From Clostridiales bacterium (GTDB taxonomy: Bacteria; Bacillota; Clostridia; Christensenellales; Pumilibacteraceae), in NCBI GenBank assembly GCA_022508465.1, contig JAFLVB010000001.1:1-64000 (forward strand): 64,000 nt of DNA. Reading direction: 5' to 3'. The notes under the pieces were generated by a model. That model saw only the letters and a program-made list of their open reading frames with translations, did not search any database and had not been told where the DNA came from. The translations under genes were made by a program, and so were the position numbers. This document shows, piece by piece, positions 8,091-16,441 of the stretch. The number at the start of each line of letters is the position of its first letter. The stretch's first letter is position 1.

Positions 8091-8330
8091 AATGTGAGCC
8101 TACCCTTTGGAATAGGCAATTTTAGTAGATTTAGTTTGTCAAGGGGGAAGCTCCGCAGAGCGAGGAAGCACAGGGCTCCCACAAAAAGCTATGCTTTTTG
8201 TGGGAAGAGGAGCAACCGACCAAAAGAGCAAGCCTTTGCAAAATTAGCAAAGGCTGCTTACAAGGGAGAGTTGCGACGAGGTAGGGGTGATACTTGCTGC
8301 CCTCAGCCGAGCGAAGCGGAACAAAAATTT
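8091..8330 (+). repeat. Mosaic repeat with two embedded hairpins (family A)
   Basis: Begins with TACCCTTTGGAAT and an AAGGGGGAAGCTCCGCAGAG core (8141-8160), like 27572-27653. It contains two strong stems: CCCACAAAAAGC (8178-8189) with GCTTTTTGTGGG (8193-8204), and GCCTTTGC (8232-8239) with GCAAAGGC (8247-8254). It ends with CAGCCGAGCGAAGCG (about 8304), the same end motif as 26798 and 56031. A 93-codon ORF across it is rejected. Confidence 0.6.
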
Positions 8331-8364
8331 TATAAAAAAATTTCAATTTTTTTGCTCAAAAGTA

Positions 8365-8393
8365 TTGACAAATAAATTTTTATGCTTTATAAT
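8365..8393 (+). promoter_or_regulatory. Consensus promoter of a candidate sRNA
   Basis: TTGACA (8365-8370), 17 bases, TATAAT (8388-8393): a perfect consensus, predicting a start at about 8400. There is no ORF immediately downstream. Confidence 0.8.
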
Positions 8394-8399
8394 ATAAGA

Positions 8400-8489
8400 G
8401 TACTCAAGAGTACATAAAAATTTGCTCATCATTTTCCCCCTTATCATAGACGAGACGACAAGCTAATGTTTGCCGTTTCGTTTTATTTT
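8400..8489 (+). ncRNA. Candidate small RNA with C-rich loop
   Basis: A predicted transcript of about 88 bases lies between a perfect promoter and an intrinsic terminator. Its 5' end forms a hairpin at the predicted +1 (GTACTC 8400-8405, GAGTAC 8408-8413). The middle is A/U-rich and apparently unpaired, with TTCCCCCTT at 8434-8442. The 3' end is a terminator: CGAGACGACAAGC (8451-8463) pairs with GTTTGCCGTTTCG (8468-8480) with one mismatch and two G-U pairs, followed by TTTTATTTT. This layout matches Firmicute regulatory RNAs that use C-rich seeds against G-rich ribosome binding sites. It is not a family I can name. Confidence 0.55.
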
Positions 8490-8509
8490 ATCGAATATTA
8501 ATTTGCTTA

Positions 8510-8538
8510 TTGACAAACCATATAAATTGTGGTAAAAT
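8510..8538 (+). promoter_or_regulatory. Promoter of lipoprotein gene at 8655
   Basis: TTGACA (8510-8515), a 17-base spacer and TAAAAT (8533-8538). The leader of about 110 bases contains an A/T-rich inverted repeat near 8594-8623. Confidence 0.75.
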
Positions 8539-8654
8539 GTGGATATAATACAAGCAAGCAAAATCGTTTGCGAGCGATGTGTTTCAGTATAATCGGCGTT
8601 TTGCAAAATTTAATTTTGTGCCGTAATATGCTAATAAACTTATAAGGAGATAGT

Positions 8655-9851
8655 ATGAAGTCAAGATTTTTTGCAGCAGCCATTGCTATTGTTATAGCAG
8701 TATGCGCACTTTCTTCTGTTGCATGCACCAAAAAGGAGCATCAGCCGGAGTATGTAACGCTTACTTTGGAGCAGTTTAAAGCTAATGCCGAGGAGTTTAC
8801 CGAGCTTACCAATTATTTGAGTGCAACCGGTTATAAGCTTGACCTCGAGGCACAAAGTACAATAGATAATATCGAGTCGAGTTACAACCTTAGTGCTATT
8901 TTAAACTTACAAGACACCACCGACGTTCAGCTTAGTGTAAACTTTACATCAACTAACGGCGGCAATATTCCGGGTGTAATGGACGGTACTTTGTCGTTAC
9001 CGCAAAGTCTCAATGTGTATATGTATGATCACACATTGTATGCTGACGTCGAAATTGATTATCTGATAAGCATGACTTTAAAAGACAGTATGCCTGTTGA
9101 TAACGACCTAACTTCGATTTTAAACACCATTATAAACGGCGATACTAATTTGCCAAACGTCAACGTGCCTACAAGCGATATTGAGGCTATGCTCGATTAT
9201 TTTAAGGATTATCTTACCATAACTTACTGTGAGGAGCTCGGTCATTATATCCTTGATTTAAACTATACAGGCGGCACTTACGATGGCGAGCAGATAGACC
9301 CGTTTACCGCTAAAGCCGAGCTTTATGTGTCGAGCGCACGTATAACTAAGGTTAGTCTTAACTTTGACAGCGCCGAGGCTAAGGCAAGCGGAACGCTCAC
9401 CGAAAGCACCGAGGCTATAAAGCGTCCGTCTAATCCGGGCTCTTATGAGGGCGGTATGTTGTTTGATATGTTGGAGGGATTGCTTGGCGGTAGTTCGGAT
9501 ATTCCTTCAACCGATAATCCTGAAGTTCCGAGCATCGATGATATTTTAGATATGTTGCCGGACGGTTTACTTGATAGTATTATTTCAGCCATTCTGTCCG
9601 GCGAGCAAAATAGTTTGCAGTCGTTGTTGGAAGCGTATCCAGAGCTTGCCGATCTAATGAAAGAGTATCCCGAACTGGGTGCATTCTTAAGCAACCTCTT
9701 TTTAGGTGAGGAAGTACTTGATGATTGGACCCCCGAAGAAGTTGTCGATTTGACTCCCGAACAAAGGAAGATGCTCGAGGATTACTTTGATAAGCTCATT
9801 TTGACTCCCGAGCTTAGGCAAATGCTTGAGGAGTATTTTAATAGCCTCTAA
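8655..9851 (+). CDS. Lipoprotein of unknown function
   Basis: 398 residues. The signal peptide ends in a lipobox SSVAC with the modified Cys at residue 24, so the protein should be tethered to the outer face of the membrane. The central part (about 50-260) is beta-rich with alternating hydrophobic residues, reminiscent of lipid-binding or LolA/LppX-like lipoproteins, but I do not recognise the family. The C-terminal 120 residues are acidic and Leu-rich, with short repeats such as LLEAYPELADLMKEYPEL and LTPEQRKMLEDYF/LTPELRQMLEEYF. Start ATG has AAGGAGA upstream. Single gene with its own promoter and terminator. Confidence 0.6.
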   Translation: MKSRFFAAAIAIVIAVCALSSVACTKKEHQPEYVTLTLEQFKANAEEFTELTNYLSATGYKLDLEAQSTIDNIESSYNLSAILNLQDTTDVQLSVNFTSTNGGNIPGVMDGTLSLPQSLNVYMYDHTLYADVEIDYLISMTLKDSMPVDNDLTSILNTIINGDTNLPNVNVPTSDIEAMLDYFKDYLTITYCEELGHYILDLNYTGGTYDGEQIDPFTAKAELYVSSARITKVSLNFDSAEAKASGTLTESTEAIKRPSNPGSYEGGMLFDMLEGLLGGSSDIPSTDNPEVPSIDDILDMLPDGLLDSIISAILSGEQNSLQSLLEAYPELADLMKEYPELGAFLSNLFLGEEVLDDWTPEEVVDLTPEQRKMLEDYFDKLILTPELRQMLEEYFNSL

Positions 9852-9871
9852 GATATAAAAACGAACAAAAG

Positions 9872-9894
9872 GCGAGAGATATCTCGCTTTTTTT
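9872..9894 (+). terminator. Terminator of lipoprotein gene
   Basis: GCGAGA (9872-9877) and TCTCGC (9882-9887) around a four-base loop, then seven T. Confidence 0.8.
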
Positions 9895-9956
9895 CTTCGC
9901 AAAAAAAGTCAAGATTTTTGACCACGGGTTTGCTAAACTATACTCACGAGGTGGCT

Positions 9957-10865
9957 ATGGATTACAAAGATTTAAGTAGAGCTATTGATTACATAGAGTC
10001 GCATTTGCTTGAGCGTATTGACTATGGAGAGGCGGCTAAGCGCGCGTATTCGTCGACCTTTCATTTTCAAAAGGTGTTCGCTCTGTTGTGCGGCATAACT
10101 GTCGGGGAGTACATAAGGCGGCGTAGGCTTTCTCTTGCAGGGGCTGAGCTACTTGGCGGCAATGTCAAGGTGATAGATCTTGCGTTTAAATATGGCTATC
10201 AAACTCCCGAAAGTTTTTCGAGGGCGTTTGTGCGCTTCCACGGAATTTTGCCGTCTAAGGTAAAGAGCGACACATTGCTTAACTCGTATTCCCGTCCCTT
10301 GAATATAACTTCCATAGGAGGCAAGATGGACAGTAAAATAGTAGAGAAGAGCGAGATGATTTTAGTCGGGTACAAAAGGCGCTTTACAGGCGCTCCATAT
10401 GGCGACGAACGCACTAAGCAAGAGAACGACTTTTTTTGTTCAACACGGGCAAAGCAATGGCTGTTGATAGGAGCGTCTGATTCGCCGGCGATAGACTACG
10501 CCGTGGTGACTAATGTGGACGACGACGGTTATGACTTTTATATAGCTTACGAGCTGGACGAATGGACAAGAGAGAACTTGTTCAATAAGCATATAACGGG
10601 CGTCGATTTAGCTACTTGGGGGTTATGCACTATAATTATCCCCAAGCAGACATATGTCGTGTTTTCCACCCCAAATGCCAAGTATCCCGTAAAGATGTAT
10701 AGCCGGTTGCGTGAGCAAATAGTTGCATCTTGGCTGCCGCGCTCCGACTTCGAGTTTGTGAACGCGCCCGAAATTGTGGCGTATCATTGGCGAGAGGGTA
10801 GGCGCGAAGAATGGGCAAAGGATAGATATATAGAAGTTTATATGCCGGTCAAACTCAAAATGTAA
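9957..10865 (+). CDS. AraC-family regulator with GyrI-like effector domain
   Basis: 302 residues. An AraC/XylS DNA-binding domain sits at the N-terminus (residues about 5-105; two helix-turn-helices, the second ending FSRAFVRFHGILPSKVK), followed by a GyrI-like/effector-binding domain (about 120-300) that in Rob/BmrR-type regulators binds hydrophobic small molecules. The ATG at 9957 is chosen over a TTG at 9918 because GAGGTGG lies just before it. A GTCAA-N5-TTGAC inverted repeat (9908-9922) upstream, touching a TTGACC box, could be its own operator. The target genes are unknown; the next operon begins with cutC but has its own promoter. Confidence 0.85.
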   Translation: MDYKDLSRAIDYIESHLLERIDYGEAAKRAYSSTFHFQKVFALLCGITVGEYIRRRRLSLAGAELLGGNVKVIDLAFKYGYQTPESFSRAFVRFHGILPSKVKSDTLLNSYSRPLNITSIGGKMDSKIVEKSEMILVGYKRRFTGAPYGDERTKQENDFFCSTRAKQWLLIGASDSPAIDYAVVTNVDDDGYDFYIAYELDEWTRENLFNKHITGVDLATWGLCTIIIPKQTYVVFSTPNAKYPVKMYSRLREQIVASWLPRSDFEFVNAPEIVAYHWREGRREEWAKDRYIEVYMPVKLKM

Positions 10866-10872
10866 TAACAAG

Positions 10873-10902
10873 ACGCTGTAACTTTGATGTTGCAGCGTTT
10901 TT
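10873..10902 (+). terminator. Terminator of AraC-type gene
   Basis: ACGCTGTAAC (10873-10882) pairs with GTTGCAGCGT (10889-10898) with one G-U pair, followed by TTTT. Confidence 0.75.
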
Positions 10903-10926
10903 AAACATAATAATATCATATTTTAT

Positions 10927-10955
10927 TTGACTTACCTGTAATCGTATGATAGAAT
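10927..10955 (+). promoter_or_regulatory. Promoter of cutC-nag operon
   Basis: TTGACT (10927-10932), a 17-base spacer and TAGAAT (10950-10955). No terminator is seen between cutC and nagA, so it may drive all five genes. Confidence 0.7.
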
Positions 10956-10984
10956 AATGACAGAAAGTTTTCGGAGGAATATTT

Positions 10985-11737
10985 ATGAACAAACCACTTA
11001 TAGAGGCTTGCGTTGACTCGTACGCATCTTGCAAGGCAGCAGCGCAAGGCGGCGCGGACAGATTCGAGCTGTGTGCGCATCTTGCCATTGGCGGAGCGAC
11101 GCCATCCCATATAGTATTTAATCAGGTCAAGAGAGATTTTGACGTAAAGATCAACGTGCTCATTCGCCCGAGATTCGGCGATTTTTTATACACCGATATC
11201 GAAATGGAGGAGATGTGCGAGGAAATCAAATGGTTTAAGGATAATGGGGCTAACGGTGTCGTTATAGGTGCGCTAACAGAGGATGGCGATTTGGACGAGG
11301 AAAAGATGAAGCGTATGATGGCGTGTGCGGGCAATATGGACGTTACACTTCACCGCGCATTCGATATGACGCGCGATCCGTTTGCCGCACTCGAGAGTGC
11401 TATTAAGCTGGGTTGTAAGACGATTTTGACCTCCGGACAAGAAAGCGACGTGGTAAAGGGCAAAGAGCTTTTAAAGCAGGTATATGCTAAGGCGGCAGGC
11501 AGAATAGATATTATGGCAGGCTGCGGCGTTAAGAAGTGGAATATTAAAGAGATTCACGACTACACCGGCATAAAAGTATTACACACAACGGGCAGAAAGT
11601 CGGCAATCGACAGCGGAATGAAGTATCGAAAAAGCACGGTATTTATGGGCTTGCCCTCATTATCCGAGTATGAGATTTGGCGCACAGACGAGCAGGAATT
11701 TCGCGAATGTGCAGAGATAGTACACTCTTTTAATTAA
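10985..11737 (+). CDS. cutC: CutC family protein
   Basis: 250 residues, a TIM-barrel fold. Family motifs: an opening EACVDSYASC in place of the usual E-V-C-V-x-S, GGADRFELCA (22-31), the signature RPRFGDF at 61-67, and the catalytic-looking TLHRAFDM. CutC was named for a role in copper homeostasis in E. coli, but direct copper function is disputed. Here it heads an operon with a transglutaminase-like protein and N-acetylglucosamine genes; in many Firmicutes cutC sits beside sugar catabolism genes, so a metabolic role is at least as likely (inference). Confidence 0.92.
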   Translation: MNKPLIEACVDSYASCKAAAQGGADRFELCAHLAIGGATPSHIVFNQVKRDFDVKINVLIRPRFGDFLYTDIEMEEMCEEIKWFKDNGANGVVIGALTEDGDLDEEKMKRMMACAGNMDVTLHRAFDMTRDPFAALESAIKLGCKTILTSGQESDVVKGKELLKQVYAKAAGRIDIMAGCGVKKWNIKEIHDYTGIKVLHTTGRKSAIDSGMKYRKSTVFMGLPSLSEYEIWRTDEQEFRECAEIVHSFN

Positions 11738-11749
11738 TGGGGGCGGAAA

Positions 11750-14302
11750 ATGTTTAGTAAACAGAAAGTAGAATGGGCAGAAAAAAGATTTGACGAGGTT
11801 ATATCCAAGGCGAGTGAGGAAGTTCGCAAAGAGATTTTAACGCGTCTTTCCGAGGTAAAGGACAAGGATGTGATTTTTGCCATTAAGTGGCTGTATGCGT
11901 ATTCTCCGCTCAGCGATATGGCAAATTATGATTTTTCGCTGTTTAAGTCGTATGCCGAACACGCCATATTCTTGCGTAAAAATTCGCCGTTTTGTAAAGA
12001 GATACCCGAGGGGTTATTCCTCAATTACGTACTTTATACCCGTATGGGCATAGAGGAAATTTGCGATTGCCGCAAGTTCTTTTACGACCTCCTTTGGCAG
12101 CGCGTCAAGGGCAAGTCTATGCACGACGCTATTGTCGAGGTCAACTACTTTAACGCAGAAAATGTAATGTATATTTGGACAGATTACAGGACGATGAGCG
12201 CCATAAATACATATAAGACCGCTTACGGCAGATGCGGCGAAGAATCTGTCTTTGCCGTCAACGTATTCCGTGCGCTTGGTATTCCCGCACGCCAGGTGTA
12301 TACGCCGCGCTGGGCGCATTGTGACGACAATCACGCTTGGGTGGAGGTTTGGTGCGACGGTAAGTGGCACTTCCTCGGCGCGTGCGAGCCGGAGGAGGTA
12401 CTCAACAAGGGATGGTTTACTAACGCGTCGGGTAGAGCAATGCTTATTCATTGCCGTTGCTTTGGTATGCCTTTAGACGATGAAGAGGTTATTTCGGAGT
12501 CTGACGGCTTCTCTTATGTTGTGGGCAATCTTGACACTTATGCCGATACTAAAAAAATCACCGTGCTTGTCAAGGGGGAGGATGGCAAACCCGTAAGCGG
12601 TGCTAAGGTGTCTTTTGCCGTACTAAACCATTCATACTTTTATCCTGCGGTCGTAATGCAAACAAACGAGAGTGGCAAAGTGACGCTTACCGTGGGTAAG
12701 GGCAGCTTAAATATCCATATTCAAAAGGGAGACGTTTTCTGCGAGCATATGATTTATACACCCGACGCAGATACGTACGAGTTTGTGCTAAAAAAGGACA
12801 ATATCGTTTACGACGAATGGACAGACTTTGTTTCTGTCGCGCCCGCCGACGGCATAGTCAAGGGCAACAAGCCGACAGAGGAACAAAAGGAACTCGGCCG
12901 CAAGAAGCTCGCCGCCGCCAATCTTAAACGCGAAAAGCGCGTCGAGGCGATGTTTGACAGCGACCGTGCGAATAAGATAGTATCTAAGTATGGATATAGT
13001 CAAAAGATATACACCGTGCTCAAAGAAAGCCGCAGCAATTTTGAGAGTTTGCTTGAATTTTTAGAGGACCAAAGTTTTGCGCCCGAGCAAAAGGAAGGTT
13101 TGTTATTGGCGCTTTCAGATAAGGACTGGGTGGATGTAGATATCGACGTACTCAAAGAGGCGCTCGAATGTAGTAAGGACTATAAAGCGGACAAGGATAT
13201 GTTGTATCCGTATATCGTAAACCCGCGCGTTTGGTTTGAGCCCTTGACTTGTAGTCGTAAGTTCATTTTAAAGTATTTCTCTGACGAACAAAAGGAAGCT
13301 TTCCGTGCTCAGCCAAAAAAGATTTGGGATTATATATTAGACAATTTCGGCTTTGAGCCTTCGTTTGAATATGGCAATTTGGTTACAAATCCCGTGGGAC
13401 TGATGAGGATGAAGAGCGGCAGTCGCTTGTCCAAAAAGATCTTGTTTGTCACCATATGCCGCACTTTGGGCATTGCTGCAAGGCTTAACCCCGTCAACCA
13501 GCTCGCCGAATATTACGATAACGGCCATTATGAAAGTGTCGAAACTCTCATCACCGAAAAGGGTGACAGCTATATCGTTTTGGAAAAAGAAGAGGGGGAA
13601 AATTGGCAGTACGAGGCAGACTTTGCGCTAACTTTGCTTGAGCAAAACAACTATCGCCTATTAGAGCTTGGTGATGTCGATTGGGAGAATAATAAACTCA
13701 CCGCAAACGTTAAAGGCGGCGAATATCGCATAATTACAGACAACCGTCTCCCAAACGGAAATCTGTTTGCGAGCAAGTATAACTTTAAACTTTTGCCGGG
13801 AGAAACCAAGACTATCAAGCTGAGGAAGTATCAAGCCGATCTATCAGAGATGCTGTATAGCTATACTTTGGATGAATTTAAGGTTTGCGATAGTGATGGT
13901 AGCTTAATGCGCGGCAGCGATCTTACAAAGGGCAGTAGCGTACTTATGTGGCTTGACGAGGGCGCAGAACCTACCGAGCATATTCTCAATGAGATGCTTG
14001 AGCTCGAGTCTGAATTTAAAGCTTTGCCTGCGGACATAATATTTATGGTGCGCGGAAAAGAGGCGTTGAAAAATGCCAAGCTGCAAAAGGTTATAGGTAC
14101 GTTTGACAAAATCAAGGTGTACTTCGACAGTTTTAATCCAAATGTAGAGATAATAGCGCGCAGGTTATTTTTAGACCCCGAAAAACTTCCCTTGATAGTC
14201 GTGACAAAGGCTCCGCTTTGTGCCGTTTATGCGTGCAGCGGCTACAATGTAGGTAGCGGGGATATGATACTTAAGATAGCCAAGTTTCTTAATAAACAAT
14301 AG
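11750..14302 (+). CDS. Large transglutaminase-like protein
   Basis: 850 residues without a signal peptide, so probably cytosolic. A transglutaminase/protease-like domain covers about 100-250: GRCGEESVFA gives Cys162, DDNHAWVEVW gives His195, and FLGACEPEE supplies an acidic residue at the third position. A carboxypeptidase-regulatory/Ig-like beta domain follows (about 270-350). A second, degenerate transglutaminase-like stretch (ICRTLGIAARLNPVNQ) appears near 570. The last 110 residues look like a thioredoxin fold without CxxC. Cytosolic transglutaminase-like peptidases act on peptides and amides; between cutC and nagB it may trim glycopeptides or muropeptides (inference). It ends 20 bases before nagB. 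Confidence 0.75.
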   Translation: MFSKQKVEWAEKRFDEVISKASEEVRKEILTRLSEVKDKDVIFAIKWLYAYSPLSDMANYDFSLFKSYAEHAIFLRKNSPFCKEIPEGLFLNYVLYTRMGIEEICDCRKFFYDLLWQRVKGKSMHDAIVEVNYFNAENVMYIWTDYRTMSAINTYKTAYGRCGEESVFAVNVFRALGIPARQVYTPRWAHCDDNHAWVEVWCDGKWHFLGACEPEEVLNKGWFTNASGRAMLIHCRCFGMPLDDEEVISESDGFSYVVGNLDTYADTKKITVLVKGEDGKPVSGAKVSFAVLNHSYFYPAVVMQTNESGKVTLTVGKGSLNIHIQKGDVFCEHMIYTPDADTYEFVLKKDNIVYDEWTDFVSVAPADGIVKGNKPTEEQKELGRKKLAAANLKREKRVEAMFDSDRANKIVSKYGYSQKIYTVLKESRSNFESLLEFLEDQSFAPEQKEGLLLALSDKDWVDVDIDVLKEALECSKDYKADKDMLYPYIVNPRVWFEPLTCSRKFILKYFSDEQKEAFRAQPKKIWDYILDNFGFEPSFEYGNLVTNPVGLMRMKSGSRLSKKILFVTICRTLGIAARLNPVNQLAEYYDNGHYESVETLITEKGDSYIVLEKEEGENWQYEADFALTLLEQNNYRLLELGDVDWENNKLTANVKGGEYRIITDNRLPNGNLFASKYNFKLLPGETKTIKLRKYQADLSEMLYSYTLDEFKVCDSDGSLMRGSDLTKGSSVLMWLDEGAEPTEHILNEMLELESEFKALPADIIFMVRGKEALKNAKLQKVIGTFDKIKVYFDSFNPNVEIIARRLFLDPEKLPLIVVTKAPLCAVYACSGYNVGSGDMILKIAKFLNKQ

Positions 14303-14322
14303 AAAACAAGAAGGTACTTTTT

Positions 14323-15045
14323 ATGAAAATTTATCGTGCAAAAGACTATGAGGGTATGAGCCGTAAGGCGGCGGATATCGTGGCGGCGAGAGTAATTCTT
14401 GACCCCAACTGCGTATTGGGACTTGCAACAGGCTCGACTCCCGTCGGTATGTACAAGCAGCTTGTAAGGCGATACAACGAGGGCGAGCTCGATTTTAGCT
14501 TTGTTAAGACTGTCAACTTGGACGAGTACGTTGGACTTGCGCAAACGCACGAGCAGAGCTATCGCTACTTTATGCAAAAAAATCTGTTCGACCATATCAA
14601 TATCGACCCAAAAAACACCCACGTCCCCGACGGAATTTCCGACCCCGAGGAGGAGTGCATCAGATACAACCGCGTGCTTAACGGTTTTCGTGACATAGAT
14701 ATTCAGGTGCTCGGGCTTGGACATAACGGACATATAGGCTTTAACGAGCCGGGCGATTGCTTTCAAAAAGACACCCATATAGTAAATTTGCAGCAAAGTA
14801 CCATAGACGCAAACTCGAGATTTTTTGCCTCGCGCAATGATATACCAAAGCGTGCCATAACCATGGGCATAAGGCAAATTATGCAGGCTAAAACTATACT
14901 AATGCTTGTAAGTGGCGAGGGGAAGGCGGATATAATAAAGGAGGCTTTCCTTGGCCCTGTTACGCCGCGCGTTCCCGCGTCGGTGCTTCAACTCCACCCC
15001 AACGTCATTTTGGTGGGTGACAAGGCGGCACTTAGCAAACTTTAA
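14323..15045 (+). CDS. nagB: Glucosamine-6-phosphate deaminase
   Basis: 240 residues, the usual length. Converts glucosamine 6-phosphate to fructose 6-phosphate plus ammonia, the last step of amino-sugar entry into glycolysis. Motifs: LGLATGSTPVGMY (32-44, phosphate binding), VNLDEYVGL with Asp67 (proton transfer), GLGHNGHIGFNEPG with catalytic His, and a closing VPASVLQLHPN. The start ATG has AAGAAGG upstream. It is followed closely by the ROK kinase gene and nagA, a complete amino-sugar route. Confidence 0.96.
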   Translation: MKIYRAKDYEGMSRKAADIVAARVILDPNCVLGLATGSTPVGMYKQLVRRYNEGELDFSFVKTVNLDEYVGLAQTHEQSYRYFMQKNLFDHINIDPKNTHVPDGISDPEEECIRYNRVLNGFRDIDIQVLGLGHNGHIGFNEPGDCFQKDTHIVNLQQSTIDANSRFFASRNDIPKRAITMGIRQIMQAKTILMLVSGEGKADIIKEAFLGPVTPRVPASVLQLHPNVILVGDKAALSKL

Positions 15046-15060
15046 AATTTTGGTGGGTAT

Positions 15061-16431
15061 ATGGAAAGATTTGGTATTAAAGTACAAGTAAAAAATGTTC
15101 CGCCACTCGATAGCGGCTTTATACCGCTTTTAGCGTTTAATCGTGCCTTTTTATCGGGCGCTAAAAACCCGGTTGCTATTGCGGTAGAGCGTGCGGACGG
15201 GCAAATGGCGGCAACGCATACATATATTTACGGCACGCCCGAGATGGCAGACGCCGATCGCTATTACTTAAACCGCCTTGTCAAGACGATTTTGTGGATA
15301 AAAGGCGGTTTTAAGGTGTATGTAAACGACCAATGTGCATATGCCCATATTAAACACGCTTTTTGTGAGGGCGGCGAACGCGATTTTGATGTAAAATTTA
15401 TGTCGGATATATTCGAGCGTCCCTTTGAAGTTGTAAAGGTGGACAGCGTACCCGAGGAAAAGAACATAGCTAAGTCTATGGGGGGACACTTAGCCGGTTG
15501 TCGCATTGGCTTTGACGCGGGTGGCAGCGACAGAAAGGTGAGCGCCGTTATTGACGGAACCACCGTATTTTCCGAGGAGGTTGTTTGGTTCCCTAAAATC
15601 AACTCGGATCCGCAGTATCACTACGACGGAATTGTGTCTGCACTAAAATCGGCGGCGTCGCATATGCCGCGCGTTGACGGAGTGGGAGTGTCCTCTGCCG
15701 GTGTGTTTATAAACGACCGCACCATGAAGGCGTCGCTCTTCCTTAAAGTGCCGGATGACCTTTTTGAAACCAAGGTCAAGGACATATATATCCGCGCGAT
15801 AAAAGATACGTTTGGAGATATTCCTTACGCCGTTATAAACGACGGCGACGTTTCCGCACTTGCGGGCGCTATGAGTATTGGAGAAAGCAATGTGCTGGGC
15901 ATCGCAATGGGTACGAGCGAGGCGGGCGGCTATGTTGACGGAAACGGCCGCATTACCGGCTGGCTCAACGAGCTTGCCTTTGCTCCCGTTGATGCACAAA
16001 ATGACGGCACCTGGGACGAGTGGAGCGGCGATATAGGCTGTGGCGTCAAATATTTTTCGCAGGATGCGGTTATAAAGTTAGCACCGCGTGCAGGTATTGA
16101 GCTAAATGACAATTTGTCACCTGCCGAAAAGTTAAAGGAAGTGCAGCAGCTTATGGAAGGCGGTGACGAGAGAGCAGCCAAAATTTACGAGACAATAGGT
16201 GTATACTTAGGGCATACGCTTGCACTTTATTTCGACATTTACTGCTGTAAGCATGTGCTACTTCTTGGTAGAGTTATGAGCGGCAAGGGCGGCGACCTTA
16301 TTTTAAGCGTTGCCAAAAAGGTGCTTGAATCTGAATATAAGGAGCTCAGCGGCAAAATTTTGCCGCAACTACCCGACGAAAAGTTCCGCCGCGTCGGTCA
16401 GTCAATGGCGGCAGCAAGCCTGCCCGAGTGA
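15061..16431 (+). CDS. ROK-family sugar kinase with N-terminal extension
   Basis: 456 residues. Residues about 150-456 form a ROK/BadF-like sugar kinase domain: GCRIGFDAGGSDRK (phosphate 1 loop), GVGVSSAGVF, INDGDVSALAGAMS (catalytic Asp) and GIAMGTSEAGGYV. The usual ROK zinc motif CxCGxxGC is not recognisable. The first 150 residues are extra relative to a typical 300-residue ROK protein and are not a recognisable HTH domain. Lying between nagB and nagA, it most likely phosphorylates N-acetylglucosamine or a related sugar (inference). GGTGGG precedes the ATG; the gap from nagB is 15 bases. Confidence 0.8.
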   Translation: MERFGIKVQVKNVPPLDSGFIPLLAFNRAFLSGAKNPVAIAVERADGQMAATHTYIYGTPEMADADRYYLNRLVKTILWIKGGFKVYVNDQCAYAHIKHAFCEGGERDFDVKFMSDIFERPFEVVKVDSVPEEKNIAKSMGGHLAGCRIGFDAGGSDRKVSAVIDGTTVFSEEVVWFPKINSDPQYHYDGIVSALKSAASHMPRVDGVGVSSAGVFINDRTMKASLFLKVPDDLFETKVKDIYIRAIKDTFGDIPYAVINDGDVSALAGAMSIGESNVLGIAMGTSEAGGYVDGNGRITGWLNELAFAPVDAQNDGTWDEWSGDIGCGVKYFSQDAVIKLAPRAGIELNDNLSPAEKLKEVQQLMEGGDERAAKIYETIGVYLGHTLALYFDIYCCKHVLLLGRVMSGKGGDLILSVAKKVLESEYKELSGKILPQLPDEKFRRVGQSMAAASLPE

Positions 16432-16441
16432 GGAAAATAGT

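Noticed and set aside
8094-8375. 93-codon ORF on the plus strand
   Set aside because: It lies across the mosaic repeat, is Arg/Lys-rich as expected of a translated palindrome, and has no ribosome binding site.
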